Shown here piece after piece: positions 1 through 8,040 of a DNA stretch of 54,284 nucleotides. Both the position numbers and the translations under genes were made by a program. Origin of the DNA: Desulfobulbus alkaliphilus (GTDB lineage: Bacteria; Desulfobacterota; Desulfobulbia; Desulfobulbales; Desulfobulbaceae); the NCBI RefSeq assembly GCF_016918545.1, contig NZ_JAFFQC010000027.1:1-54284 (forward strand), written 5' to 3'. Under the pieces are notes generated by a model. The model ran no database searches. It was not told the origin of the DNA and saw only the letters and a list, made by a program, of their open reading frames with translations. The stretch's first letter is position 1, and each line of letters opens with the position of its first letter.

Positions 1-1
1 G

Positions 2-121
2 ATGGCGCTATTTTATGGCACCGTGGTGACTCTGGCCTTAGTTGTCGGGCTGTACGGAGCCCGCGGGACGCCATCCCTCGGTTATCCTGATCCCGCGGAT
101 CGCTCCGGAACTGCCGCCTGA
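2..121 (+). CDS. Possible 3' end of a membrane protein, or a 39-aa membrane peptide
   Basis: The frame is open from the window edge to the TGA at 119-121. It reads a hydrophobic segment (MALFYGTVVTLALVVGLYG) followed by a polar tail. This looks like a last transmembrane helix and a short C-terminal tail of a gene that starts upstream of the window. An ATG at position 2 also allows a 39-residue stand-alone peptide. No family can be named from so little sequence. The first interspersed element begins about 100 bp downstream. Confidence 0.4.
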   Translation: MALFYGTVVTLALVVGLYGARGTPSLGYPDPADRSGTAA

Positions 122-221
122 ACAGGGGCAAGCAATAACCGGCAGATTGAGTTGTGTGATCACGGAGATCACTCCATCCTGGCACGGTCATGACTGGCCG
201 CACCTGACCGATAAAGTGTAC

Positions 222-439
222 CCTGAATCCGTGACGGCTGGACTCTTGTTTTGGATATATCTTACTGTAATCAGATTGTAAATAAAGCGGAACCCTTGAT
301 AATACCTTTCACCAGCCGCCCTTCGAGGCGTCCGTCCGCACGCCATCTTCATTGCCCGTAACCGTCCGATGAAGTGTACTTTAATCGAACGGTCACAGAC
401 AATAAAGTTGACGCACGGACGAACACTCACGGATCCAGG
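222..439 (-). repeat. Interspersed MITE-like element, long form (copy a)
   Basis: This 218-bp copy has ends CCTGAATCCGTGA and TCACGGATCCAGG and is flanked by TGTAC/TGCAC, a 5-bp target duplication with one mismatch. It contains the extra module of about 90 bp that defines the long form, with inverted repeats around 353-398. Strand is given as the direction in which its internal promoter-like sequence reads. A degenerate tandem copy of the inner half follows at about 440-496. Confidence 0.85.
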
Positions 440-496
440 TGCACTTTATTCGAACGGCGGCGAACAACGAAGCTGACGCACGCTCATGGACCAAGG
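440..496. repeat. Degenerate tandem half-copy of the interspersed element
   Basis: Directly after the long element the sequence repeats its inner part: CTTTATTCGAACGG matches the internal CTTTAATCGAACGG, then AAGCTGACGCACG, ending in a decayed right end (TCATGGACCAAGG). It looks like a partial duplication or an older copy. Confidence 0.55.
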
Positions 497-526
497 ATTT
501 TGTTTCCGGAGAGGCACCAGATAAAC

Positions 527-578
527 GCATTCAGCAACGGCCACGGGCAAGGTTTTGTCCGTGGCCGTTGCTGAATGC
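527..578. other. Perfect 20-bp inverted repeat with a 12-nt loop
   Basis: Arms at 527-546 and 559-578 are exact reverse complements (GCATTCAGCAACGGCCACGG). No T-run follows on either strand, so it is not a standard intrinsic terminator. It lies about 110 bp beyond the stop codon of the minus-strand lipoprotein gene. The rest of 497-685 holds no gene that I can support. Confidence 0.8.
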
Positions 579-685
579 AGGTGTCGATGAGGATCAGGGT
601 ACGATGGTACCGGGCACTGTCACAGGATCACCCACCGGGCCGGTTGACTCACTGTGATGGGACGGGTCGTATGATGAGTGGATCT

Positions 686-1204
686 TCAGGGCATTTGGCT
701 GAAACCGCCAAGGGAGAGTTCACCGGAGGAGGTGAAGGGGATTTGTTTGCGGGAGCGCTGGATACCGATTCCGACCGTTCCGGACAGGGTATAGGAAAAA
801 ACCTTGTCTTTGGCTTTGTTGGGGTCTGCAATCCGGATGAGATCAACCACCGAGGAAATCATGTCAAAAACAGAGGCATAAAGCTGGACCGGAATGGTCG
901 CGGTGCCATGCGCGGGAACCACCTGGTCACTGGCGGCGATGCCACTGGCAAAGGGGCGACCGTCGATTTCCAGATCGCATTGGATACCGTGCAGGTCCAG
1001 GGGAATATCATTGGGATTGAGAATTCGCAGTTGAACAAGGAACACCGTTTCCATGGGTTTGGCGTCGACAACACGAATATCGGCAATCGAGATTCTGGGA
1101 TCGTCCCGCAGGCCATAGACCCCCGCACATCCGGCCAGAAAGACCAGGCAGCAGACAACTAAAAGAAAGGAAAAAAAACTTTTCAGTATTCCAGTGTAAT
1201 ACAT
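686..1204 (-). CDS. LEA type 2 (WHy-domain) family lipoprotein
   Basis: The 172-residue protein starts with a lipoprotein signal: a hydrophobic run ending in the lipobox LAGC, with Cys26 as the predicted lipid-anchored residue. After it comes a beta-rich domain of about 130 residues with the LEA14-like pattern: a segment on the contribution of a variable (ISIADIRVVDAKPMETVF), LRILNPNDIPLDLHG, then a VPAHGTATIPV strand. These are typical of LEA type 2 / water-stress domain proteins, which are exported in bacteria and have no well-defined enzymatic role. GGGAG lies 6 nt before the ATG and supports this start. The gene is monocistronic and convergent with whatever lies to the left. The family call is fairly safe; a role in stress is only inferred. 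Confidence 0.8.
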   Translation of the reverse strand: MYYTGILKSFFSFLLVVCCLVFLAGCAGVYGLRDDPRISIADIRVVDAKPMETVFLVQLRILNPNDIPLDLHGIQCDLEIDGRPFASGIAASDQVVPAHGTATIPVQLYASVFDMISSVVDLIRIADPNKAKDKVFSYTLSGTVGIGIQRSRKQIPFTSSGELSLGGFSQMP

Positions 1205-1324
1205 AGCCGCTCCCGCATTGTGATGCCGATGTTTCTCCTTTTAACCACCGCAAGGAACAAAGTCAATATCTCGATGGAACTGTTGACGTTTCCGGAAGAA
1301 CACGGTATCAATACCGGCACCTCA

Positions 1325-1414
1325 GGAGGAGTGCCGGAGCGGTTGAACGGGACGGTCTCGAAAACCGTTGTGGGGGTAACTCCACCCAGGGTTCGAATCC
1401 CTGCTCCTCCGCCA
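1325..1414 (+). tRNA. tRNA-Ser(CGA)
   Basis: A complete 90-nt class II tRNA. The acceptor stem GGAGGAG pairs with CTCCTCC, the anticodon loop CTCGAAA gives anticodon CGA, and a long variable arm (GTGGGGGTAACTCCAC) is followed by a T arm with GGTTCGAATCC. The discriminator G and an encoded CCA follow. The long variable arm and anticodon both indicate serine. Confidence 0.96.
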
Positions 1415-1450
1415 TGTCTACGACCGATACCATTTTTGTGATATCCATTA

Positions 1451-1485
1451 AACTCGCAATTCAACAAGGATTGCGGGTTTTTTGC
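1451..1485 (+). terminator. Intrinsic terminator after tRNA-Ser
   Basis: AACTCGCAAT (1451-1460) pairs with ATTGCGGGTT (1470-1479, with one G-T pair), followed by a run of T residues. It is placed 37 bp after the tRNA and would end its transcript. Confidence 0.75.
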
Positions 1486-1582
1486 TTTTTCAACAACAAC
1501 ATGGTTATTTCTGCCACGTTTTTTCAACGATTCTTCCTCCGGATCCCCCTTGTATTTTCCTTGAGTTCAGGGTTGAGAACAT

Positions 1583-1709
1583 CCTGAATCCGTGAGCGAG
1601 CGCCCCGAAGGGCGGCTGGTGAAAGGTATTGGCAAGGATTCCGCGACAAGTATAAGATGCGTACAGCAAGATATATCCGAAACAAGAGTCCAGCCGTCAC
1701 GGATTCAGG
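1583..1709 (+). repeat. Interspersed MITE-like element, short form (copy b)
   Basis: This 127-bp copy runs from CCTGAATCCGTGA to TCACGGATTCAGG and is flanked by AACAT/GACAT (4 of 5 identical). Inside are the GCCCCGAAGGGC mini-hairpin and a promoter-like TTGGCA, 16 bp, TATAAG reading rightward toward amrA, whose start codon is 120 bp away. The remaining intergenic sequence 1486-1829 shows nothing else. Confidence 0.9.
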
Positions 1710-1829
1710 GACATGTTTGCAGACAAAATTCCAGTAAGGTAATATCACGGTGAATATCATAATTCTGTTGACAGGAGCACTTGGTGAAATAGATTGGAGT
1801 GTTTTCCACCCATGATCGATGGAGAAGGT

Positions 1830-2411
1830 ATGAATAGACTCAGCCAGAAGCAGGGGCATCTCCTGGTTCGCCTCGCCCGCCAACGGATAGAAGAACAACT
1901 GGGGCTCGAGCCGACGGCACCGGTTGCCGAGGCAGACCTGCGGGACCCGGCCCTCCAGGAACATCGGGGGGTCTTTGTCACCCTGCATACTGAAAATAAA
2001 GAACTGCGGGGTTGCATCGGCAGCCTGGTTGCCGGGGAATCCATTGTCGATGGTGTTGGCCGTCATGCCCTCAATGCGGCCTTTGACGACCACCGGTTTT
2101 CGCCGGTTGCCCCTGCTGAACTGGCGCATATTCAAGTCGAGGTGTCCGTACTCACCAACCCTGAACCGTTGGAGCCAGCAGACGAGGCGAACCTGCTCCA
2201 CCGCTTGCGACCTGGCAGGGACGGAGTCATTCTCCAAGGACCAGGCGGGGCAAGTGCGACTTTTTTACCCCAGGTCTGGCATCAGCTTCCCGTCCCGGAG
2301 CAGTTTCTAGGTCACCTGTGTCGTAAGGCAGGTCTGGCTGAACAGGCCTGGCGTGCCGGTACCCTCCGTTTTTCTGTCTATCAGGTGCAATCTTTTGAAG
2401 AACCTCTTTAA
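1830..2411 (+). CDS. amrA: AMMECR1 / AmmeMemoRadiSam system protein A
   Basis: The 193-residue protein is a full-length AMMECR1-domain protein. The family signature LRGCIGS is at residues 59-65, preceded by GVFVTLHTENKE, and the C-terminal FLPQVWHQLP block is typical. I chose the ATG at 1830 because GGAGAAGG lies just before it; an ATG at 1794 in the same frame has no ribosome site and would add 12 residues without family support. In many bacteria and archaea this gene sits with a MEMO-domain gene and a radical SAM gene (the AmmeMemoRadiSam set). Neither partner is next to it here, so its substrate stays unknown. It is followed 14 nt later by the YkgJ-like gene, probably in one transcript. 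A repeat element with a rightward promoter lies just upstream. Confidence 0.85.
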   Translation: MNRLSQKQGHLLVRLARQRIEEQLGLEPTAPVAEADLRDPALQEHRGVFVTLHTENKELRGCIGSLVAGESIVDGVGRHALNAAFDDHRFSPVAPAELAHIQVEVSVLTNPEPLEPADEANLLHRLRPGRDGVILQGPGGASATFLPQVWHQLPVPEQFLGHLCRKAGLAEQAWRAGTLRFSVYQVQSFEEPL

Positions 2412-2425
2412 AAGGGGAGCTCAAC

Positions 2426-3049
2426 ATGAAAGAACTGTTTCTGCCGCCGGAGCTTTCCTGTGAGATCCGCGAAATCTATGCATCCATGGTCACGGCCTAC
2501 GATGAGGTTGCCGACGCTCTGGCCATGAGCTGTCAAGGGTGTCCGGACAACTGTTGCGATTCCTACTTCCTGCATTACACCTACAGTGAATGGGCCTATC
2601 TTTGGGAGGGGATTCGAGGTCTTGACGATGCTCGGCTGGATCGAATCATACAGAGAGCGCATGAGTATGTCGACCAGAGCCGGCGGCTCATTGTTCGCGG
2701 GGAACGACCGCAGCTCATGTGCCCTCTCAATGAAGATGGGCGATGCGGCCTCTATTCGCACCGGCTGATGATCTGCCGCACCCATGGTGTGCCGGCGACC
2801 CTGACCCGTCCGGATGGCCGGCATCAGCGTTTTCCCGGTTGTTTTCGCTGTCAGGAACTGGTCAAGGTCTCTCCTGACGGGGAATCCGGGGCCCCAGCCA
2901 TGGACAGAACAATTGTGTACAAACGGCTTGCGCAACTGGAAGCCCGCTTTCTTGGCGATAGACGCGGTGTGTTTCCCCGAATCAAGCAGACTATCGCTGA
3001 GATGATCGTCAACGGGCCACCCCGGGATATCAAAAGCGCCCGTGATTGA
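2426..3049 (+). CDS. YkgJ-family cysteine-cluster protein (UPF0153)
   Basis: The 207-residue protein has the cysteine arrangement of the YkgJ/UPF0153 family: CxxCxxxCC at residues 36-44, CPLNEDGRCGLY at 99-110 with a further Cys117 in the block SHRLMICRTHG, and CFRC at 139-142. The family is thought to bind zinc or an Fe-S cluster; no reaction is established. A clear GGGGAG ribosome site precedes the ATG. The gene starts 14 nt after the AMMECR1 gene and ends 39 nt before bioB, so a four- or five-gene operon running into bioBA is plausible. Function cannot be assigned beyond metal binding. Confidence 0.85.
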   Translation: MKELFLPPELSCEIREIYASMVTAYDEVADALAMSCQGCPDNCCDSYFLHYTYSEWAYLWEGIRGLDDARLDRIIQRAHEYVDQSRRLIVRGERPQLMCPLNEDGRCGLYSHRLMICRTHGVPATLTRPDGRHQRFPGCFRCQELVKVSPDGESGAPAMDRTIVYKRLAQLEARFLGDRRGVFPRIKQTIAEMIVNGPPRDIKSARD

Positions 3050-3088
3050 AATCCATCATTCCCCCATTCTTTATCCTTATACATCCCC

Positions 3089-4090
3089 ATGGACACCATA
3101 GTGCAACAGGTTCAAGAGACCATTCTGGCCGGAGGCCGGATCGATAAACAAACAGCCTTGACATTGCTTCATGCCGACCGGGCCGAACTGTACCAAACCG
3201 CCGACACCATACGTCGTCATTTCCGGGGCAATCGCTTTGCTCTCTGTTCGATTATTAATGCCAAAAGCGGTAACTGTACCGAAAACTGCCGCTTCTGCGC
3301 CCAATCGGCCCGCCACCATACCGGCATCACCACCTATACCCGTATCGCCGATGCGGACGCCCTGACCATGACGGCTCATAACGAGGAGCACGGTGTCCAC
3401 CGCATTTCCCTGGTCACCAGTGGCCGCAACCTGTCGCTGGAGACCGCAACCGAGCTGGCCAGGCTCTACGGGCAGATGGCGTCTGCCACTACCATGTCGT
3501 TTTGTGCTTCCACCGGTCTTCTCGATGAAGAAGCCTGCCAGCTGCTCCGCGAGGCAGGAGTCAGCCGGTATCACTGTAACCTGGAGGCGAGCCGGAAGTT
3601 TTTCCCCGAGGTGTGCACCACCCATACCTGGGAGGAAAAGGTCGAAACACTTTCAGTGGCCCGGCGGATGGGCATGTCGTTGTGCTCCGGCGGTATCATC
3701 GGCATGGGAGAGACCATGGAAGACCGTCTCGACCTGGCCTTTGAGCTGCGTGAGCTGGAGATTACATCGATCCCCATCAACATTCTCACCCCCATTGAAG
3801 GAACACCGCTGGCCCAGTTGCCGCCTCTGTCCAAGGAAGAGGTCTTGACCACAGTGGCCCTGTTCCGTCTCATCAATCCGGATGCGGTCATCCGTATGGC
3901 CGGTGGACGGCAGCAGTTGGGCGATGATCAGTATCAATGCTTTGCCGCCGGAGCCAACGGTGCCATCGTCGGCGATTATCTGACCACCACCGGCAGCACC
4001 GTGGCCGAGGATCTGCAACGCCTTGCGGCCATGGGGTTCACCTTTATCCGCGGAGAGGATTATGACGTATCCGGACCTGCTCAGCTTTGA
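3089..4090 (+). CDS. bioB: Biotin synthase
   Basis: The 333-residue radical SAM enzyme inserts sulfur into dethiobiotin, the last step of biotin synthesis. The [4Fe-4S] motif CxxxCxxC is at residues 63-70 (CTENCRFC), preceded by the BioB-typical INAKSG. The conserved YHCNLE block, the GGIIGMGE motif and the C-terminal RMAGGR region with the arginine and cysteine environment of the auxiliary cluster are all present. Length is normal for the family. No strong ribosome site is visible before the ATG, so translation may be coupled to the gene upstream. It overlaps bioA by 29 bp, showing they are co-transcribed. Other biotin genes (bioF, bioD) are not in the window. Confidence 0.96.
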   Translation: MDTIVQQVQETILAGGRIDKQTALTLLHADRAELYQTADTIRRHFRGNRFALCSIINAKSGNCTENCRFCAQSARHHTGITTYTRIADADALTMTAHNEEHGVHRISLVTSGRNLSLETATELARLYGQMASATTMSFCASTGLLDEEACQLLREAGVSRYHCNLEASRKFFPEVCTTHTWEEKVETLSVARRMGMSLCSGGIIGMGETMEDRLDLAFELRELEITSIPINILTPIEGTPLAQLPPLSKEEVLTTVALFRLINPDAVIRMAGGRQQLGDDQYQCFAAGANGAIVGDYLTTTGSTVAEDLQRLAAMGFTFIRGEDYDVSGPAQL

Positions 4091-5339
4091 CCGCGATCAC
4101 CTCTGGCATCCCTATACCTCGACCACCAAGCCGTTGCCGGTCTATCCGGTAACCTCCGCCAAAGGGGTGCGCATTCGCCTGGAGGACGGTCGGGAACTGA
4201 TCGATGGCATGTCATCCTGGTGGTGCGCCATTCACGGGTATTCCCATCCGGTACTCAATCAGGCAGTGCAGGAACAGACCGAGCGTATGGCCCATATCAT
4301 GTTTGGTGGTTTCACCCATGAACCGGCGGTGGAACTGGGGCGGCTGCTCGTCGACCTGACGCCGGAGTCGCTAGATAAGGTCTTTCTCTGCGATTCCGGT
4401 TCAGTGAGTGTTGAAGTGGCCATGAAAATGGCCCTCCAGTACCAGCAGGCCATGGGCCACCCGGGAAAGCATCGGCTGATTAGCGTGCGCGGTGGTTATC
4501 ATGGCGACACCTTTCATGCCATGTCGGTCTGCGACCCGGTGACGGGCATGCACTCCCTGTTTGCCCGTTCTCTGCCGCCTCAGCTTTTTGCGCCCCGACC
4601 GCGCTGCCGTTTCGACGGACCCTGGGATGAAGAGGATCTGGCAGCAATGGAGCAGCTGCTCGCTGCGCACCATCAAGAAACCGCCGCCGTGATCATCGAA
4701 CCCATTGTCCAGGGTGCCGGCGGCATGTGGTTCTATCATCCCGAGTATTTGCGGGGATTGCGGCGACTGTGTGACCGTTATGGTGTGCTGCTCGTTTTTG
4801 ACGAGATCGCCACTGGATTCGGTCGCACCGGTCTGCTGTTCGCGGCCGAGCATGCCCGGGTCTCGCCGGATATCATGTGCGTGGGCAAAGCGATTACTGG
4901 TGGCTATATGACATTGGCCGCGACCCTGGCCACCACCGAGGTGGCGACCGTGATCTCAAATGGCGAGGCCGGCGTCTTCATGCATGGGCCGACTTTCATG
5001 GGCAATCCCCTGGCCTGTCATGTAGCCCGGACCGCGATCCAACTTTTGCTGGACACTTCCTGGCCTGCTCGGGTGGCGGCGATTTCCCTGCAGCTTAGCG
5101 AAGAACTGGCCCCGGCCCGTGAGCTGCCGGATGTGGTTGATGTCCGGGTGTTGGGGGCCATCGGCGTCATCGAGGTGAGGGAGCCGGTGGACATGGCAGC
5201 GCTGCAACGATTTTTTGTCGAGCAGGGGGTCTGGGTCCGACCTTTTGGCCGTCTACTGTACCTGATGCCGCCGTATATTATTGAACCGGCTGACCTGTCC
5301 CGGCTGACCTCGGTGCTGGTCCAGGCCGTTTCCCCATGA
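4062..5339 (+). CDS. bioA: Adenosylmethionine-8-amino-7-oxononanoate aminotransferase
   Basis: The 425-residue PLP enzyme makes 7,8-diaminopelargonate in biotin synthesis using S-adenosylmethionine as amino donor. Visible marks are WHPYTS at residues 15-20, [11 protein letters not shown] at 50-60 (substrate pocket), GGYHGDT at 144-150, the [11 protein letters not shown] block at 247-257 and the PLP-binding Lys276 in VGKAITGG. I start at 4062, where GGAGAGG precedes the ATG and the family N-terminus begins; an in-frame ATG at 4023 lies deeper in bioB and would add 13 unsupported residues. It overlaps the end of bioB and so belongs to the same operon. Its stop is 81 bp before the next start. 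Confidence 0.95.
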   Translation: MTYPDLLSFDRDHLWHPYTSTTKPLPVYPVTSAKGVRIRLEDGRELIDGMSSWWCAIHGYSHPVLNQAVQEQTERMAHIMFGGFTHEPAVELGRLLVDLTPESLDKVFLCDSGSVSVEVAMKMALQYQQAMGHPGKHRLISVRGGYHGDTFHAMSVCDPVTGMHSLFARSLPPQLFAPRPRCRFDGPWDEEDLAAMEQLLAAHHQETAAVIIEPIVQGAGGMWFYHPEYLRGLRRLCDRYGVLLVFDEIATGFGRTGLLFAAEHARVSPDIMCVGKAITGGYMTLAATLATTEVATVISNGEAGVFMHGPTFMGNPLACHVARTAIQLLLDTSWPARVAAISLQLSEELAPARELPDVVDVRVLGAIGVIEVREPVDMAALQRFFVEQGVWVRPFGRLLYLMPPYIIEPADLSRLTSVLVQAVSP

Positions 5340-5420
5340 ACTTTTGCCCGCTGGAATGTGTGTCCGCGGAGATCGGTTACAAGGTTCATGATAGCGAATG
5401 GGGGACAAGGAGGGTACGCG

Positions 5421-6653
5421 ATGAGCCGGGAAGGTGTTGCCAAAGGGGTTCTGCTGGCCTTGGTGGTTTGTATTTCCGCTCTCTTTCTCACCATGATCCG
5501 CCAGTTCCTCATGGCCTTGTTCATGGCGGCACTCTTTGCTGCTTTGTTCAGCCCGGCACATCGCTGGTTGACCCGTCTCCTGGGGGGACGTCGGTATATC
5601 GCCTCCATCCTGGTGGTGGCCGCTTCCGTCTGCCTGGTGCTGGGGCCGCTTGGGCTCATGGTGGGGGTGGTGATCGGCCAGGCCATTACCGTCAGTCAGT
5701 CTGTGACACCCTGGGTGCAGTCCTTTCTCGCTGAACCGGATGCCTTCACCGTCTATCTGGAGGGATTTCCCTATTACCAGCAGATCCTGCCATATCGGGA
5801 TCTCATTGTCGAAAAAGCGGGTCAGGCAGTTGCCGGCACCTCTTCTTTGTTCATCGACGGTCTTTCCTCGGCGACCAAATTGACCGTCAATGCCGTGTTT
5901 GGCTCCCTGGTCATGCTCTATGCCATGTTTCATTTCCTCACCATGGGCGAGGTGCTGCTGCGCAAGATTCTCTACTTTCTGCCCCTTGATAACAATGATG
6001 CGCAGCAACTGCTGCTGCGTTTCACCTCGGTGACCAGGGCAACCCTGAAAGGGACGATGATCATCGGGATCCTCCAGGGAGGGATCTGCGGATTCGCTTT
6101 TTATCTGGCCGGGATCCAGGGCCCGGTGTTCTGGGCGACGGTCATGGCGGTGCTGTCCATTATCCCCGCTGTCGGCACAGCCCTTGTCTGGGTGCCGGCC
6201 CTGATTATTCTCGCCCTGCAGAAACAATTTATCGGCGCTGCCATTCTGGCGGTGCTCTGTGGTCTTGTGGCCGGCCCTCTGGACAATCTGCTCCGGCCAC
6301 GACTGGTCGGCAGGGATACGCAGATGCACGATCTGTTCGTGCTTTTCGGGACGCTTGGCGGCATCAGCATGTTTGGCATTCTGGGGTTGATTATCGGGCC
6401 CATCATCGCTGCCCTGTTCATCACCATCTGGGAGTTGTATGGTAAGGCTTTTGCAGCTTATCTGACTGAAGTCGGTCCTCTGTTTTCCATCGACAAAGGA
6501 GCGGGGAACGCAGCCCCTGTAAGCAGCGCCCGGATGACTGAGGAGCAGGTGGCGACAGCGAAATTCAATGATCGAAAGGGAGAATCGGCAGTGGAAACAA
6601 GTTGCTCATCCCAAGATGATGTGGAAACCGAGGAAAAGCAGATTGCCCCCTGA
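5421..6653 (+). CDS. AI-2E family (PerM/TqsA-type) membrane transporter
   Basis: The 410-residue protein is strongly hydrophobic, with paired N-terminal helices (residues about 8-45), a hydrophilic stretch, and a C-terminal cluster of helices holding the family blocks GTMIIGILQGGICG, the P-V-F-W-A loop (GIQGPVFWA) and DNLLRPRLVG. This is the AI-2E exporter superfamily (Pfam AI-2E_transport). Members are implicated in export of small molecules or in Na+/H+ antiport; the substrate here is not known. The start at 5421 is chosen for the GGAGGG site 7 nt upstream; two upstream ATGs lack one. The last about 55 residues are polar and unlike the family core. It lies downstream of bioA and may share its transcript. 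Confidence 0.85.
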   Translation: MSREGVAKGVLLALVVCISALFLTMIRQFLMALFMAALFAALFSPAHRWLTRLLGGRRYIASILVVAASVCLVLGPLGLMVGVVIGQAITVSQSVTPWVQSFLAEPDAFTVYLEGFPYYQQILPYRDLIVEKAGQAVAGTSSLFIDGLSSATKLTVNAVFGSLVMLYAMFHFLTMGEVLLRKILYFLPLDNNDAQQLLLRFTSVTRATLKGTMIIGILQGGICGFAFYLAGIQGPVFWATVMAVLSIIPAVGTALVWVPALIILALQKQFIGAAILAVLCGLVAGPLDNLLRPRLVGRDTQMHDLFVLFGTLGGISMFGILGLIIGPIIAALFITIWELYGKAFAAYLTEVGPLFSIDKGAGNAAPVSSARMTEEQVATAKFNDRKGESAVETSCSSQDDVETEEKQIAP

Positions 6654-6747
6654 CCGAATGAGATTGTCGGTTGGTGGCATCTATTGATGGACATTACATC
6701 CTAAGACCGCGACGCAGCACCGCGGTTGCATGCTATGGAGGCAGGCA

Positions 6748-7923
6748 ATGACCGAACCGACTCGTGTGAAAAATATCGGCTTACGGGGGGTCACCGTCGC
6801 TGATTCCGCCATCAGTTTCATTGACGGTGAAAAAGGGGTACTCATCTATCGCGGTTACCGGATTGAAGATCTGGCTGACCATTCCACCTACCTGGAGACT
6901 GCCTTTCTGCTTCTGCATGGAGTCCTTCCTACCAGGGAGCAATTGAGCGCTTTCACCGACCAGGTTAATGCGGCCCGTCAGATGCCGGAATTTATCCTCG
7001 ACAGTATGCGCCTGTGGCCAAAAAATGCCGATCCCATGGCCGTGCTCCAGGCCAGTATCCCCTTGCTTGCCATGACCGAGGCCGACAGCACCTCCCAGGA
7101 GCGTCAGGCCTGTCTCGATCGTGCCGTTGGCCTGATTGCCCGCATGCCTACTCTGGTGGCGGCCTGGCACCGCATTCGCAAGGATCAACCAGTGTTGTCC
7201 CCTGATCCTGCCCTTGATCATGCCGCCAATTTTCTGTGGATGCTGCAGGGGGAAAAACCTGATGCCGCCACGGCGCGTGATCTTGACATCTGTCTGATTC
7301 TCCATGCCGACCATACCTTTAATGCCTCAACTTTTGCTGCCCGGGAAGTGGTGTCCACCCGGGCCAGTATATATGCAGGAGTGGCTGCCGGGTTAGGTGC
7401 CTTGTCCGGCAGCCTGCATGGTGGTGCCAATGCCAAGGTCATGGAAATGCTTTTGACTCTGGAAAGCGAAAACGATATTCAAGGATGGGTACAAGGGCAG
7501 CTGCAACAGGGCCAGGTGATCATGGGCATGGGGCACGCCATTTACAAAACCGGTGATCCCCGGGCTGTGTATCTCAAACGGATAGGGCGGCGGTTGAGTG
7601 AACAGACCGGGAGCAGATGGCAGCAGATCTCGGAGACCATCGAGAAGACCGCTCTGGCCGTCTTTGCCCGCCAGGGGAAGACCACCATTCAGCCCAATGT
7701 CGACTTCAACAGCGCCCCTGTCTATTATCAGATGGGTATTCCCATGGATCTGATGACCCCGGTGTTTGCTATCTCCAGGGTGGCGGGCTGGTGTGCCCAC
7801 ATCGTTGAGGAGCAGTTCGCTGATGCCCAGGGGAAACCGGCTCTGTATAGGCCGCAGGCCGAATATGTGGGGGAATATTGCGGATTGATGGGCTGTGAGT
7901 ACGCGCCGCCGGACAAGCGTTGA
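6748..7923 (+). CDS. Citrate synthase / 2-methylcitrate synthase family protein
   Basis: The 391-residue protein is a Si-type citrate synthase homologue. The catalytic set is intact: the LHGG histidine (His224), MGH (His263) and NVDFNSAPVYY with Asp319, plus the HADHTFNAS block at 186-194. Length fits the short, non-hexameric class found in Gram-positive and anaerobic bacteria, which includes both citrate and 2-methylcitrate synthases. The sequence alone does not separate the two substrates. Start chosen at 6748 with GGAGG upstream (an ATG at 6730 lies before that site). It stands alone, convergent with the HD-GYP gene. No prp genes are adjacent, so a role in propionate breakdown cannot be argued from context. 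Confidence 0.88.
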   Translation: MTEPTRVKNIGLRGVTVADSAISFIDGEKGVLIYRGYRIEDLADHSTYLETAFLLLHGVLPTREQLSAFTDQVNAARQMPEFILDSMRLWPKNADPMAVLQASIPLLAMTEADSTSQERQACLDRAVGLIARMPTLVAAWHRIRKDQPVLSPDPALDHAANFLWMLQGEKPDAATARDLDICLILHADHTFNASTFAAREVVSTRASIYAGVAAGLGALSGSLHGGANAKVMEMLLTLESENDIQGWVQGQLQQGQVIMGMGHAIYKTGDPRAVYLKRIGRRLSEQTGSRWQQISETIEKTALAVFARQGKTTIQPNVDFNSAPVYYQMGIPMDLMTPVFAISRVAGWCAHIVEEQFADAQGKPALYRPQAEYVGEYCGLMGCEYAPPDKR

Positions 7924-8040
7924 CAATCGATTTCACATCCAAGGGGAGACGTTTTTGTACCTGCACTGTGTGACCATTCACAATACTGAAGCGTAGTCAC
8001 CGCACTGGTACAAACCAATCGATTGGTAACGACTGTTGAC
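7924..8040. other. Convergent intergenic region with several dyads
   Basis: Between the two convergent stop codons there are a perfect 14-bp palindrome ACCAATCGATTGGT (8014-8027), an inverted pair TTGTACC/GGTACAA (7955-7961 and 8007-8013) and TGTGA-N4-TCACA (7969-7982). No T-run marks a classical terminator. These structures may serve as a bidirectional transcription stop. Confidence 0.4.

Noticed and set aside
374-657. Open frames of 66-72 codons in the first element region
   Set aside because: They run through the interspersed element and the 20-bp hairpin; no ribosome site or protein-like composition.
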